DNA from: Pseudomonas lijiangensis
GTDB taxonomy: Bacteria > Pseudomonadota > Gammaproteobacteria > Pseudomonadales > Pseudomonadaceae
DNA: 64,000 nucleotides
Direction of reading: 5' to 3'
NCBI RefSeq assembly: GCF_018968705.1
Contig: NZ_CP076668.1
Span: 2,181,001 to 2,245,000 of the forward strand
In this document: piece after piece, positions 27,618-36,906 of the stretch
Layout: each line of letters opens with the position of its first letter
How positions within the stretch are numbered: the first letter of the stretch is position 1
Translations under genes and position numbers: made by a program
The notes under the pieces: generated by a model
Seen by the model: the letters and a program-made list of their open reading frames with translations, nothing else
Database searches by the model: none
Told to the model about the DNA's origin: nothing

Positions 27618-28901
27618 TCAGGCAACCGGGACCGGCTGTCCGGATCGGGTACTCACTTCTTCGTTATCCGGTTCTTCGTGGGGCTCCGATTTTGCAACCA
27701 CGGCAGTGGCGATGCTGTTGCCCACGACGTTGGTGGCAGTGCGCGCCATGTCCAGGAACTGATCGATACCGATGATCAGTAGCAATCCGGCTTCCGGAAG
27801 GTTGAACATCGGCAGGGTTGCGGCGACCACGACCACCGAGGCTCGTGCCACGCCTGCCATGCCTTTGCTGGTGATCATCAACGTCAGCAGAATCAACAGT
27901 TGCTGAGTGAAACTCAGGTCGATGTTGTAAGCCTGGGCGATGAACATGATGGCGAAGGCCTGGTACATCATCGAACCATCGAGGTTGAACGAATAACCCA
28001 GCGGCAACACGAAGCTGGAAACCCGTTTGGGCGCACCGAACTTTTCCAGGGCTTCCATGGTTTTCGGATAGGCGGATTCGCTACTGGCTGTCGAAAACGC
28101 CAGCAGAACGGGTTCGCGGATCAGCTTGCCCAGGGTGAAAACGGAATGCCCGAGGAACAGGTAGCCGGCACCAAAGAGCACGGCCCAGAGGATGACAATT
28201 CCCAGATAGAACTCGGCGATCAGCTTGCCGTAGTCGACCAGCAGACCAAGCCCCTGAGTGGTGATCGCCGAGGCGATGGCGGCAAACACACCAATGGGTG
28301 CCAGGGCCATGACGTAGTCGGTGATCTTGAACATCACTTTGGCCAGTTCATCGATGGTGTCGGTGATTCGCGTGTAACCGGCGCGCTTGACGCCTGCCAG
28401 CGCAAAGCCGAAGAACAGCGAGAACACCACGATCTGCAGAATTTCGTTATTGGCCATGGCTTCGGCAATGCTGCGGGGGAACACATGACTGATAAACACC
28501 TTCAGGCTGAAGTCGCCGGTATTGACCGGGACGGCAGCCGATGCATGTTGGGCAACTTCCATGTTGAGCCCGGCTCCCGGCTGGAACAGGTTGACCAGGC
28601 CCATGCCGATGGCCAGTGAAATCACCGAGGCGGTCACGAACCAGATCATGGCCCGCATACCGATTCGCCCGACGGACTTTGAACTCCCCATGCTGGCAAT
28701 GCCGCCGACCAGCGTCGCAAAAACCAGCGGAGCGATGATCATCTTGATCATGCGCAGGAAAATATCGGTGGCCATCGAAAAGTACGAAGCGATCTGCCTG
28801 GCGTTCTGCTCGTTTCCAGCAAAATGGTGACACGCCCAACCCACCAGCACGCCCAATGCAATGCCCATCGCGATTTGACGTGGAAGTCTGTTTTTCTTCA
28901 C
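27618..28901 (-). CDS. Dicarboxylate/amino acid:cation symporter (DAACS family)
   Basis: Inner-membrane symporter of 427 aa of the GltP/DctA superfamily, with the serine-rich hairpin SSESAYPKTM and the cation/substrate region NLDGSMMY. The family imports glutamate, aspartate or C4-dicarboxylates with H+ or Na+. It is the first gene of a two-gene operon with the tandem racemase. A HypT-like LysR gene is divergent, 225 bp away. GltP-like amino acid uptake is favoured by the racemase partner; true DctA is encoded elsewhere in this window at 45893-47203. Confidence 0.88.
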   Translation of the reverse strand: MKKNRLPRQIAMGIALGVLVGWACHHFAGNEQNARQIASYFSMATDIFLRMIKMIIAPLVFATLVGGIASMGSSKSVGRIGMRAMIWFVTASVISLAIGMGLVNLFQPGAGLNMEVAQHASAAVPVNTGDFSLKVFISHVFPRSIAEAMANNEILQIVVFSLFFGFALAGVKRAGYTRITDTIDELAKVMFKITDYVMALAPIGVFAAIASAITTQGLGLLVDYGKLIAEFYLGIVILWAVLFGAGYLFLGHSVFTLGKLIREPVLLAFSTASSESAYPKTMEALEKFGAPKRVSSFVLPLGYSFNLDGSMMYQAFAIMFIAQAYNIDLSFTQQLLILLTLMITSKGMAGVARASVVVVAATLPMFNLPEAGLLLIIGIDQFLDMARTATNVVGNSIATAVVAKSEPHEEPDNEEVSTRSGQPVPVA

Positions 28902-29126
28902 GAAGCTGTCCTCAAGTGGTTTTTGATTTTTTTATCCGGCAGGAGACAAATCAGATTCGCCCAATGGCTCTTGTGGCCCTGGTGCGAGGACGATTCTAGG
29001 CAAGCGTCCGGCGGCGATGATGAGTAATCACGCTAACCTCATGCGCTTTTGGAATAGTTGTTGAAATGGCTGCGATAGGACCATGAAGACGACGTAAAAT
29101 GTGCTTCTCATCGCAGGAGACGGGTT

Positions 29127-30053
29127 ATGCAAATCAAATGGCTGGACGATCTTCTGGCGATTGCCGAGTGGAAGAATTTCTCTCGTGCGGCCGAAGTTCG
29201 CTGCGTCACCCAATCGGCCCTGTCGCGACGCATTCGATCACTGGAGGAGTGGGTGGGTGTGGAGCTGGTCGATCGCGGCACTTATCCCGTGCGGCTGACA
29301 GCTGCCGGAAGCGCCTTCTGCGAGGAAAGTCGTGAGGTGCTGGCGGGCTTGCTGAGGCTGCGCTCAACCTTGCGTGAAGTTGAACGCATGCCAGGACGCT
29401 CCATTCAGGTGACTGCCGGGCACAGCCTGTCGATGACGTTTCTGCCCAAATGGCTTTCGCAGTTTCAGCAACACAATGAGCAATTCAACGCACGGGTCGT
29501 GGCTGCCAACATCCATGACGCCGTGATTGCCCTGGAGGAGGGCAGTTGCGACCTGATGATCGTCTATCACCATCCTCTTGCGCCGATCCTGCTGAACGCC
29601 GAACGTTTCGGCAGCCTGGCACTGGGGCATGACGCCTTCATTCCCTTGTGTGCCCCGGACAAGAGAGGTCAGCCTCTTTACCGCCTGCCGGGCAGCGCTG
29701 CAAGACCCGTCCCGCACCTTGCCTATACCGCGACCACCTTCCTTGGACGCGTCGCCGATATCGTCATCAAGAATGGCCCGACGCCCGTCAAACTTGAGCG
29801 CTGCTACGAAGCGGACATGGCCATGCTCCTGATGCGCATGGCCATCGAAGGCTACGGCGTGGCCTGGCTGCCGCAAAGCGCGGTTGTCAACGAGCTTGAA
29901 CGAGGGCTGCTGGTGAGAGCCGGTGGCGAAGAGTGGAGCACCCGCCTGGAAATCCGCTCGTATTGCGCGATAGCGAATCAGAATCCGACCATGCGTAATC
30001 TCTGGAAAACGCTGGAAGGGGCTTCGCGGCATGTGGTGGAGTCTGTGCCTTGA
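29127..30053 (+). CDS. LysR family regulator, HypT/YjiE-like
   Basis: Transcription factor of 308 aa with an N-terminal helix-turn-helix (KWLDDLLAIAEWKNFSRAAE, QSALSRRIRSLEEWVGVELV). The opening residues and the AGHSLSMTFLPKW segment are those of the HypT group, whose E. coli member responds to hypochlorite. ATG 29127 has an AGGAGA upstream. It is divergent from the symporter/racemase operon and may control it; a response to oxidants is only a family-based suggestion. Confidence 0.85.
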   Translation: MQIKWLDDLLAIAEWKNFSRAAEVRCVTQSALSRRIRSLEEWVGVELVDRGTYPVRLTAAGSAFCEESREVLAGLLRLRSTLREVERMPGRSIQVTAGHSLSMTFLPKWLSQFQQHNEQFNARVVAANIHDAVIALEEGSCDLMIVYHHPLAPILLNAERFGSLALGHDAFIPLCAPDKRGQPLYRLPGSAARPVPHLAYTATTFLGRVADIVIKNGPTPVKLERCYEADMAMLLMRMAIEGYGVAWLPQSAVVNELERGLLVRAGGEEWSTRLEIRSYCAIANQNPTMRNLWKTLEGASRHVVESVP

Positions 30054-30063
30054 CTCCAGCGTT

Positions 30064-32937
30064 TCACACGATACTGAGCCCGCGTGGCCTTGCGTCTTCG
30101 ACATTCAGGCAGAACAACCGGCCCTGGGCATCGAAGGCTGTCCACTGTCCGGCGATGCAATTCACCCGGATGTGTTCGCGTCCGGGCCAGTCGATACAGG
30201 CGTAGGTGTAATCGTCGGTGCGTCTGAAAAAGCGCAGTTGCTGATTGCCATCGCTGGTCGCGTAAGCCACCACCATCCATTCACTACCCAGGTAGATACA
30301 GGGACAGTCGATGGCATTGCGGTCCAGGCCTGGCAAGCTGTATCCCGCGCACCGACCGCTGTGTTCGATCATGATGACCGGCTCGGGGGCTTCAGGGCCG
30401 TTGAGCCAGTATTCGATGGGTTCGCCAGCCAGCCCGAAAGCAAGTGAAGAGCCTTTACGCAGGTTCAGGGGCAATTCGTCGCGCGCCTGCAAGCGGCGGC
30501 CCGGAAGCTGGTAGCGCCAGCATTGCAGATTGCCGCCGGGGTCACTCAGCAACAGATGTTCGCTGCTGGCATTGGCAAAGACCCCGACCACCGTTCCCGG
30601 CAGATTGTCTATGTGCCATAGGGTGCCAAAGCCCGGGGACGTGTCGACCACGCGCACATGATTGCCTTTGCCGATAGTCCAGCCGATCCCATCGAACTGG
30701 CGGGCAAAGTCATCCATCGCCAATACGCCCAGGTCGTGCACCTTTCTGTTCAAAAGATCCAGCTTGCTGACGCGCCACAGTTCACCTCGACGAGTCACGG
30801 CCAAAGCTACTTGTCTGCTTTCGGCCAGGATCAGGCGCTGGGCGGGGACCGCGAAATGACACAGGGTGCGTCCCTGTGCATCAAGTATTAGGACGCCACT
30901 TTCACCCAATGCAATCAGGCTGCGCAGATCGTCCAGAGGCACCGCATCAGCTATGTCTCTGACACCCGGCGCAGGTGCTTGCCAGTGGTAAATGTCGGGT
31001 GCTTCCCGTAACGGCAAGGAAGGCAAAGGTTTAAAACTCAGTCTGGGCAGGTCGGCTTGCATCAAGGGATCATTGCTCAACTTTGCCAACTGTTGCAGGC
31101 CAGCAGATTCCAGTTGCTGATCGGCTGCAATTGCGCCCAGGAAGATGGTTGTGAGCCATGCGCAGGTTTTTGTGTGTTTGCGGTTGGCGATAAGGGCCCG
31201 GGCGATGGCCAGACGCTCGGTTTTGCGGGCCGGGTCATTGCGTAGCTCTGTCAGGAAGGACTCATAAGCCTGCAGGGTATCGGGCAGAAGCATGGCTCTT
31301 TTTACCAGTGCCTGGGCTGCCAGTTTTTCTCCGCCAGCCTCGGCATTCAAAAGCAATTGGGCTGCTCGTGGGCGTTCATGAGTCAGGCTCCAGATCACAT
31401 CTACCGCTTTTATCCATTCACCCTTGTCTGCCAGCGCCTCTGCCCACTCCAGGCGCAAGCGTTGCGCATGCTCCGGCCATTTGCTTTCCATGGATGTCAC
31501 AGCCGCTTCGAATGCATTGTCGCGTCGGGCTACCTGAATTGCGCGTTGCCAGTCATCAGTCAGACAGAGGTGGCGCACTATGGTTGCTGCTGGCATGTCC
31601 CATGCCAGTGCCAGCTCAGCGCTTTGTCTGTAGCGCTTGTGACGTTCCAGATAGTCGAGAGCTTCCTGATGCACCTTGAGCAGTTCGGCAAGTACAAACA
31701 CCGCTTCATCGATACGCCCTTCGCGGTCCAGCTTCTCGAAGCTGGTGCGGTAGGTCTTGCGCAGCAGGTCTTGAAAGTCTTCAGAGGACCCGATGGACGC
31801 ACCTGATTCCTGCTGTTGCCTCAGCTTCAGATCGGCACGAGGTTTTGGTGTGGCAAAGGACTGTTTACGCTCGCCTGCATCGCTGCCCAGAGGGATTGCA
31901 TGGCGCAGGGCTTCATTCAGGTTGCCTTCTTCAAACATATCGAGCATGCGCTGCAGATAATCGGCCTGGCGTTTGCCAAACAACAGATTGAGGCGCGATG
32001 CGTTAGTCAGGCGTGTCAGCCATTTATCGACAAGGCTGGGCGTGAAGCGGCGTTTCTTGCGACGTGCCGGGATATCCGAAGAGCCATGTCTTGCAGCTGT
32101 TGAAGGTGCAGCAGGTGCGTGGCGGGAAGTCGCCTGGCCGGAACGCTGCAATAAACCGGATTGCATCAGCCAGCGACCGATGAAGAATCCCGACGCCACC
32201 AGCGCAATCAGCAGGTAGTTGCTTGCTGCCGAGTGACCGGTTGAGGCCGCCGGGGCGAGATCCTGGATCTTTGCAGTGCTATCTGCGGCATCCGGCAGCA
32301 GGTTGAACAAGGCGACAGCCACGGTCAGCCCCAGGATTATTTTCAATGCTGTGCTGACGATTGGTCTGGAAGTCTTTCCAGCAGGGGCACCGCCGGTCCG
32401 CATGGCCTCCATGATCTCGTCCCGTTCACTCGGTGGTGCGCCGACGGTATTGCCCAGAACTTCCCGAATATCAGGGGACGCATTCAGCGGTGGCATGACG
32501 GGTTCTGGCAAGACAGCACTGCAATCGTAAGTGTCGAGCAAGGTGTAGGCGTTGATATCCAGCCATTGGCCGGGCTCGATGGCCGTCGCATCTTTCAGGT
32601 CCAGAGTTTCGACTTGGGAGTTGCGCACCAGCCAGAGGTCGCCTGTCGGCAGCTGGCCATACTCATGCTTCTGCAAAGGTGCCGAGCACAGGGTCCGGTT
32701 TATCAGCACCAGAGGCCAGCCCAGCAACTGTTCGCACTGCAAGCGTTGTGGCTCGCTCCAGCGAATCAGGTCGCCTTGCTCGAAACACCAGGCACTGGAG
32801 CCGGGCAGCCAATACGTCAGCAGCAGTTGTCTTCGTTCTGCTTCATCAAAACGCTCTGCCGGAAACCACAGCCCTGCGACTGCCTGCTGTCCCCGCAATA
32901 CCGGTTGGTGTATCCCGTTGGTGGCAATGTGTGTCAT
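30064..32937 (-). CDS. Membrane-anchored beta-propeller protein of MoxR-vWA-propeller system
   Basis: Large protein of 957 aa. Residues 1-180 form a domain unlike common families, matching the position of the bpX6-type domain in these systems. Two membrane helices follow (about 193-215 and 238-258) with a short loop, then a basic stretch (ARRKKRRF) and a long all-helical region (about 300-680) that looks like an alpha-solenoid. The last 270 residues are repeats of beta-strand blades (GVLILDAQGRTL, GNLQCWRYQL, GRLFCLNVEDARP), a likely beta-propeller. ATG 32937 overlaps the stop of the vWA gene by 4 bp, so translation is coupled. It probably tethers the complex to the inner membrane. Molecular role unknown. 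Confidence 0.75.
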   Translation of the reverse strand: MTHIATNGIHQPVLRGQQAVAGLWFPAERFDEAERRQLLLTYWLPGSSAWCFEQGDLIRWSEPQRLQCEQLLGWPLVLINRTLCSAPLQKHEYGQLPTGDLWLVRNSQVETLDLKDATAIEPGQWLDINAYTLLDTYDCSAVLPEPVMPPLNASPDIREVLGNTVGAPPSERDEIMEAMRTGGAPAGKTSRPIVSTALKIILGLTVAVALFNLLPDAADSTAKIQDLAPAASTGHSAASNYLLIALVASGFFIGRWLMQSGLLQRSGQATSRHAPAAPSTAARHGSSDIPARRKKRRFTPSLVDKWLTRLTNASRLNLLFGKRQADYLQRMLDMFEEGNLNEALRHAIPLGSDAGERKQSFATPKPRADLKLRQQQESGASIGSSEDFQDLLRKTYRTSFEKLDREGRIDEAVFVLAELLKVHQEALDYLERHKRYRQSAELALAWDMPAATIVRHLCLTDDWQRAIQVARRDNAFEAAVTSMESKWPEHAQRLRLEWAEALADKGEWIKAVDVIWSLTHERPRAAQLLLNAEAGGEKLAAQALVKRAMLLPDTLQAYESFLTELRNDPARKTERLAIARALIANRKHTKTCAWLTTIFLGAIAADQQLESAGLQQLAKLSNDPLMQADLPRLSFKPLPSLPLREAPDIYHWQAPAPGVRDIADAVPLDDLRSLIALGESGVLILDAQGRTLCHFAVPAQRLILAESRQVALAVTRRGELWRVSKLDLLNRKVHDLGVLAMDDFARQFDGIGWTIGKGNHVRVVDTSPGFGTLWHIDNLPGTVVGVFANASSEHLLLSDPGGNLQCWRYQLPGRRLQARDELPLNLRKGSSLAFGLAGEPIEYWLNGPEAPEPVIMIEHSGRCAGYSLPGLDRNAIDCPCIYLGSEWMVVAYATSDGNQQLRFFRRTDDYTYACIDWPGREHIRVNCIAGQWTAFDAQGRLFCLNVEDARPRGLSIV

Positions 32938-34727
32938 GAAGCAGTTTCCTGGCTGCTGACACCGTTGCACAAAACCTGTAGTCGCATCGCGTTCTCTCGC
33001 ACGGAAAACACCAGTAGCTCGCGTGTTTCGGTCAGTACCGCAAGCAGACCGCTGACCGGGCAAAAGCTCTGGCGCACGATTGGGGTCGAGGTCGTGAACA
33101 GCGTCTGGACCTGATGTTCCCTGTAAAGGCTGACGGTCGTTTTCCCTGCGCTTATCAAGACCAGGCTCCATTGATCGTTGGCTGTGTCATACAGCAGACC
33201 TACAGGCTGGTGGCCCGAGTTCAGGCTGACGATTTCTGTATGCAGCGGGTCTGCGGCACAACTGTGAACATGCCAGGCACCGTCGGTGGTGTGATAAACC
33301 GCACAGGGTACAAAATCGCTGCGTCGTTTTGGCGAGCCTGCAAACAGAACCTGAGTCGCATCGGCTGCCGAACCCGGCACAGATCGGGTCTTGATGGTGT
33401 CGCGACTGTCACATGTCTTGAGAAACAGCCGTCCGGATTCGTTTTTCAGATAGGCGAGAGTCTCCTGACCAATGCGCGCCAGACCAATGACCCCTTGCTC
33501 CACAGATGTCAGCCTGGTTTCCTGCTTCTGGTCATTGCCCCAGTAAATCAGTTTGCCCTGCTTGTCGAGGCAGTAGAGGCGACTCCGGTCATGTAACCAG
33601 ACACAGGGCTGTAATGTCGCTGTTCCCGTAGGAATCAGAAAGGTTTCGCGCAATGGTTGCCTGATTCCCTGAAAGCAAGCCATTTTCCAGAAGTGCAGGT
33701 TGGCAGCATTTGAAAGTACCGCCGCAAACTTGTTGCCGATAAAGTATGCAGCGACAGGTTTGAGTCCGGCAGACCATAACTGCCGATGGCCTGACTGTGC
33801 TTTCTTCTGATTCACTTGCGGTACACGAAATACCAGAGAGCCCGGCTCATCCAGCAACATCAACGCCACATAGCTGCCCGAGGGTGAAATGACGGGAGGG
33901 CAGGTCAGTGCCACGCGCGCGCTTTTGTCCGGAGCACGTGCAGTGGAAGATCGTGTTTCAAACTGCCCTTTGAGTAATTTCTGTCCGGCAGTCTGGTTGG
34001 GCATCGGAAGGATCACACGTTGAGGGTTCCTGCTGTAGAGGTCGAGCTGTATTCCCGTGCCGTCCAGCGTTCGTTGCAGGTGTACTCGATGGGTAAATGC
34101 GGGAAGAACGGCTTCCCGGTCATGCCACAAGCCAACGGCCCAGCATTCCCCGGGTGTCTGAGGCTGCTCACCCAGCCAGTCTCTCCATTGTTCCCACTGC
34201 TGTGCAGTTGCGGGCGAGTCGGTGCGGGCCTGAAGCATGTTCTTGAGCGAACTGGATGCCGTCAGGCTGGCCAGTTTTCCGGGGTTTTGCACAACCCCCC
34301 ATTTCAGTTCTCCGCCGGCAGCCTGAGCCCTTCGCGCCAGAAGAATCATCAGGGCAAGGTGCACCAGACGTGGAGCGCCCCATTGCAGCGGGCCTGCATC
34401 GAACAGCACCACCACTTGCCGATTGGCCTTGCGGGCTCGTTGCTCCGGTGCCAGAAACAGATGCTCCCCGGTAGAAGCGCGGCGCAGAAATTCCTCGGGA
34501 AGTTCATCTGCCAATAGCCATTCGCTGGTCAGCAGCCGCTCATAGGGGCCGCGTCGTTGCAGATCGGCCAGACCCTCGAGATCTGGCGTCCCGCCTGCCT
34601 GCACCCCATGCAAAGGACCGAGTAACGGGTTTACGCGACCCAGAATGTCGCTGAAACCGGGCCATAGGTCTGGCGAAAACCACTCCAGCCATTCACGCCA
34701 GGGTTGCAGTGCGTCAGGTATCTGCAT
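32934..34727 (-). CDS. vWA-like/beta-propeller fusion protein of MoxR-linked system
   Basis: Protein of 597 aa. Residues about 100-260 resemble a von Willebrand A fold, with the first strand QVVVLFDAGPL. The MIDAS motif is degenerate: Asp110 is kept, but DxSxS is replaced by DAGPL, so metal-dependent ligand binding may be lost. Residues about 270-590 form beta-propeller-like blades (SPSGSYVALMLLDEPGSLVF, KFAAVLSNAANLHFW, GLLAVLTETRELLVF). ATG 34727 lies inside the upstream 149-aa gene (14-bp overlap). It is the vWA partner expected beside a MoxR ATPase. Confidence 0.75.
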   Translation of the reverse strand: MQIPDALQPWREWLEWFSPDLWPGFSDILGRVNPLLGPLHGVQAGGTPDLEGLADLQRRGPYERLLTSEWLLADELPEEFLRRASTGEHLFLAPEQRARKANRQVVVLFDAGPLQWGAPRLVHLALMILLARRAQAAGGELKWGVVQNPGKLASLTASSSLKNMLQARTDSPATAQQWEQWRDWLGEQPQTPGECWAVGLWHDREAVLPAFTHRVHLQRTLDGTGIQLDLYSRNPQRVILPMPNQTAGQKLLKGQFETRSSTARAPDKSARVALTCPPVISPSGSYVALMLLDEPGSLVFRVPQVNQKKAQSGHRQLWSAGLKPVAAYFIGNKFAAVLSNAANLHFWKMACFQGIRQPLRETFLIPTGTATLQPCVWLHDRSRLYCLDKQGKLIYWGNDQKQETRLTSVEQGVIGLARIGQETLAYLKNESGRLFLKTCDSRDTIKTRSVPGSAADATQVLFAGSPKRRSDFVPCAVYHTTDGAWHVHSCAADPLHTEIVSLNSGHQPVGLLYDTANDQWSLVLISAGKTTVSLYREHQVQTLFTTSTPIVRQSFCPVSGLLAVLTETRELLVFSVRENAMRLQVLCNGVSSQETAS

Positions 34728-35163
34728 GGTTTCCCCACAGGCTCTGGATTCGCGGCAGATGGTGCTCCAGGTCAAGGGGCAGTTGCCGGTCCAGCGCAAT
34801 GATCAGCGTCGGCTCATGCCACAGCAGCAAGGGTTGGCGGTCATAGCGCGCAGAAAGGGCCTGCAACAGCAATTCGGCGCTGACATCCGGCTGCCAGAGA
34901 GTCGGCAGCCACAGACCCGAAGCCTGAGCATCGGGAGCTGCGTATTCGATGCCTTCAACCCACGGCAGATCGGCAGTTTCTCCGGTCACGATCAGCAAAT
35001 CATGACTGGCTGTGGCATGCAGCCGGTTGCGCTGCCCTGCAGGCAGTTGTTCAAGGCGTTTGTGTAAACGTCGGGCGACCTCTCCCCATGCAACCGCTGC
35101 ACGTGGCTCCAGAGTTTCAACCCGCCGTTTCCATGTCCATGGCAGCAGAAGCATTCTGCTCAC
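34714..35163 (-). CDS. Small conserved component of MoxR-vWA-propeller system
   Basis: Protein of 149 aa, with no recognised enzyme motif, no signal peptide and no membrane helix. It is rich in Trp and Leu (LLPWTWKRR, GLWLPTLWQPD). It starts at GTG 35163, overlapping the MoxR stop, or at ATG 35154; neither has a strong ribosome site, which fits coupling to the gene before it. It overlaps the vWA gene by 14 bp. Its position matches the short bpX-type partner proteins of these loci; function unknown. Confidence 0.65.
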   Translation of the reverse strand: MSRMLLLPWTWKRRVETLEPRAAVAWGEVARRLHKRLEQLPAGQRNRLHATASHDLLIVTGETADLPWVEGIEYAAPDAQASGLWLPTLWQPDVSAELLLQALSARYDRQPLLLWHEPTLIIALDRQLPLDLEHHLPRIQSLWGNHADT

Positions 35164-36281
35164 GGTGCGAAAGACGTATGGCCAGCCAGACGGCTGCGCA
35201 AGGTCTGAAGCTCTTCTGGCAAGTTGTCGCCAGTGAAGTTGGCATCGATTTCACGCAGCAGGCTTTCACGCTCGGCGACTACCGTAGAGGCTTCCTTGCT
35301 CAGGCAGTCGGTCGCGGCTTCGATGAGACGGCTCAAGCGTGACAGGGGCTGCAAGGTCGCTTCTTCCACTGCGCTGAACAAGTGACTGCTGGCCGATATG
35401 GAAAACAGTGCACGCAGAACCTCACGGCCATGCTGCTGCGCCTCCTGGGTAGGCAGCACATACAGCAAGGGCCACAGATCGGCTTCACTGGCCTGACTTC
35501 TGCCGTTCAAAGCCGCGGCGGCCGCGATCAGTCGCTGCGATTTGACGATTCGGCGATCCGACAGGTGCAGACCCGCTTCGCGCAGGCTGCGAATGGCGCT
35601 GGCGAGGGCAGGGCGTACTTCGTTCAAATCAACGTTACAAGCTGCCTGCGCGAGTACATCGAGCTGGCTCAGATTCAGAAGTTGTTCTATCGGGCGTCGC
35701 TCGGATTGCCAGCCACCGGCAAGCATTGCTTCAAGCTGATGATCCGGGACTGAATCGACGAACAGATGCAGCAGGAATCGATCCCCGAATGCGGCAAGGC
35801 CTTCATCGTCCGGCAGACCGTTGGCAGCCCCGACGCATACCCGCAAGGGGCAATCGATTCGGGTATGGCCCCGTCGAAAGCGTCGTTCGTTGAGTACGCC
35901 CAGCAAGGTGTTGAGGATGGCAGTGGAGCCCAGGAAAACCTCATCGAGAAAGACGATATCAGCCTCGGGCAACATCCCGGTGGTATCGGTTTCGACACGA
36001 CCTTCGCGCAGCTTCTGCAAATCTACCGAGCCGAACAGTTCGGAAGGCTCCGTGAAGCGCCCCAGCAGGTATTCAAAATAGCGACCGCCCATGGCCTGTG
36101 CGACTCGACGCACAACTGCGCTTTTGGCTGTACCCGGTGGACCAACAATCAGGATGTGTTCCTGAGCGACAGCGGCCAGTACGATCAGCTCTGCCAACTG
36201 CTCACGACCGACCAGTCCCTCTGTAGCCACTTTCACTGCCGTACGGACCTGGAGGATCGCTTCCTGCAACAAGACGCTCAT
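35160..36281 (-). CDS. MoxR family AAA+ ATPase
   Basis: Cytoplasmic AAA+ ATPase of 373 aa with Walker A GPPGTAKS (47-54), Walker B IVFLDE (109-114), the MoxR feature FTEPSELFG and a sensor/arginine-finger segment (AAFGDRFLLH). MoxR proteins act as chaperone-like remodelers that insert cofactors or activate vWA-domain partners. It is the first of four tightly overlapping genes, followed by a 149-aa protein, the vWA/propeller fusion and the membrane propeller protein. It is therefore the motor of the system. Confidence 0.9.
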   Translation of the reverse strand: MSVLLQEAILQVRTAVKVATEGLVGREQLAELIVLAAVAQEHILIVGPPGTAKSAVVRRVAQAMGGRYFEYLLGRFTEPSELFGSVDLQKLREGRVETDTTGMLPEADIVFLDEVFLGSTAILNTLLGVLNERRFRRGHTRIDCPLRVCVGAANGLPDDEGLAAFGDRFLLHLFVDSVPDHQLEAMLAGGWQSERRPIEQLLNLSQLDVLAQAACNVDLNEVRPALASAIRSLREAGLHLSDRRIVKSQRLIAAAAALNGRSQASEADLWPLLYVLPTQEAQQHGREVLRALFSISASSHLFSAVEEATLQPLSRLSRLIEAATDCLSKEASTVVAERESLLREIDANFTGDNLPEELQTLRSRLAGHTSFAP

Positions 36282-36723
36282 GAAAAATGTTTTCCTGATT
36301 ATTCAAGCGGGCAAGCCTGCCCGAAAAGAAAGCCACGGGCAAATATGTGTTTAAAGACTTTTCGCGAATGAACTCGCTCACACACGGTCGCGAGATACCG
36401 GTGCATCCGCAGATATGTATCGTCTTCAATGGGAGTGGATAACTCCACGTTTTATCCGCAATCAGAAAACATCCGATTCTGGGGGTAAATAGGTCACTTG
36501 TACTATTGATACAACTGGCTCAGCGTAATCAAATGGAACGGAGGCGTGTGCTTGCTGAATACATGTTGTTTCAGTAGTTACCACTCCTCCGCTGTCATTA
36601 TTCAGATGCAGTTCGATAAAGCAAAAAGTGGCAGCTCTGCCACAGGCGTTGCGGGTGATTTTGACAACCGCCGCTCCTTTACCTGCTAGACCGCACAGTG
36701 ACCGAGTGATAGAGGAAGTCTCC
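36282..36723. other. Gap between the MoxR operon and the small secreted-peptide gene
   Basis: This stretch is visibly less GC-rich than its surroundings. It holds a hairpin CGGGCA-AGCC-TGCCCG (about 36306-36321) and a half REP palindrome (TTCGCGAATGAACTCGCTC, about 36360-36380). At 36628-36643 there is a perfect inverted repeat GTGGCAG/CTGCCAC, and at 36661-36666 a TTGACA box, 17 bp before a weak -10-like TGCTAG. The last two probably belong to the promoter of the gene at 36724. No credible gene was seen; a minus-strand frame at 36462-36803 is antisense to that promoter and signal peptide. Confidence 0.5.
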
Positions 36724-36906
36724 ATGAAGAACAGAATGAAGAAAGCACGTTTGACAATTGGCACGGCGCTCGCCCTTTCAATGGGAATCGCGTTTAGCAG
36801 CACGGCAAGTGCCTTTACCTTTGAGCACGGCTGGAGTTGCCAGAATAGGTGGTATCAAATGGGACTCATTGAGTTGATTGCTTGTGGCGGCGGAGGCGAA
36901 GGTTGA
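36724..36906 (+). CDS. Small secreted peptide, 60 aa, unrecognised
   Basis: I do not recognise this protein. It has a textbook Sec signal peptide: KNRMKKAR, a hydrophobic core, and the cleavage motif TASA after residue 30. The mature peptide would be about 30 residues (FTFEHGWSCQ onward) with two cysteines (39 and 54), four aromatic residues near the start and a Gly-rich end GGGGEG. GAGGAAG lies 7 nt before ATG 36724, and a TTGACA box with an upstream palindrome precedes it. A secreted peptide signal, small toxin or bacteriocin-like product are all possible. It is divergent from the MoxR operon. Confidence 0.65.
   Translation: MKNRMKKARLTIGTALALSMGIAFSSTASAFTFEHGWSCQNRWYQMGLIELIACGGGGEG

Noticed and set aside
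36462..36803. 113-codon minus-strand frame between the MoxR operon and the small peptide gene
   Set aside because: Its first part is the antisense of the small peptide's signal sequence and promoter; no family features.
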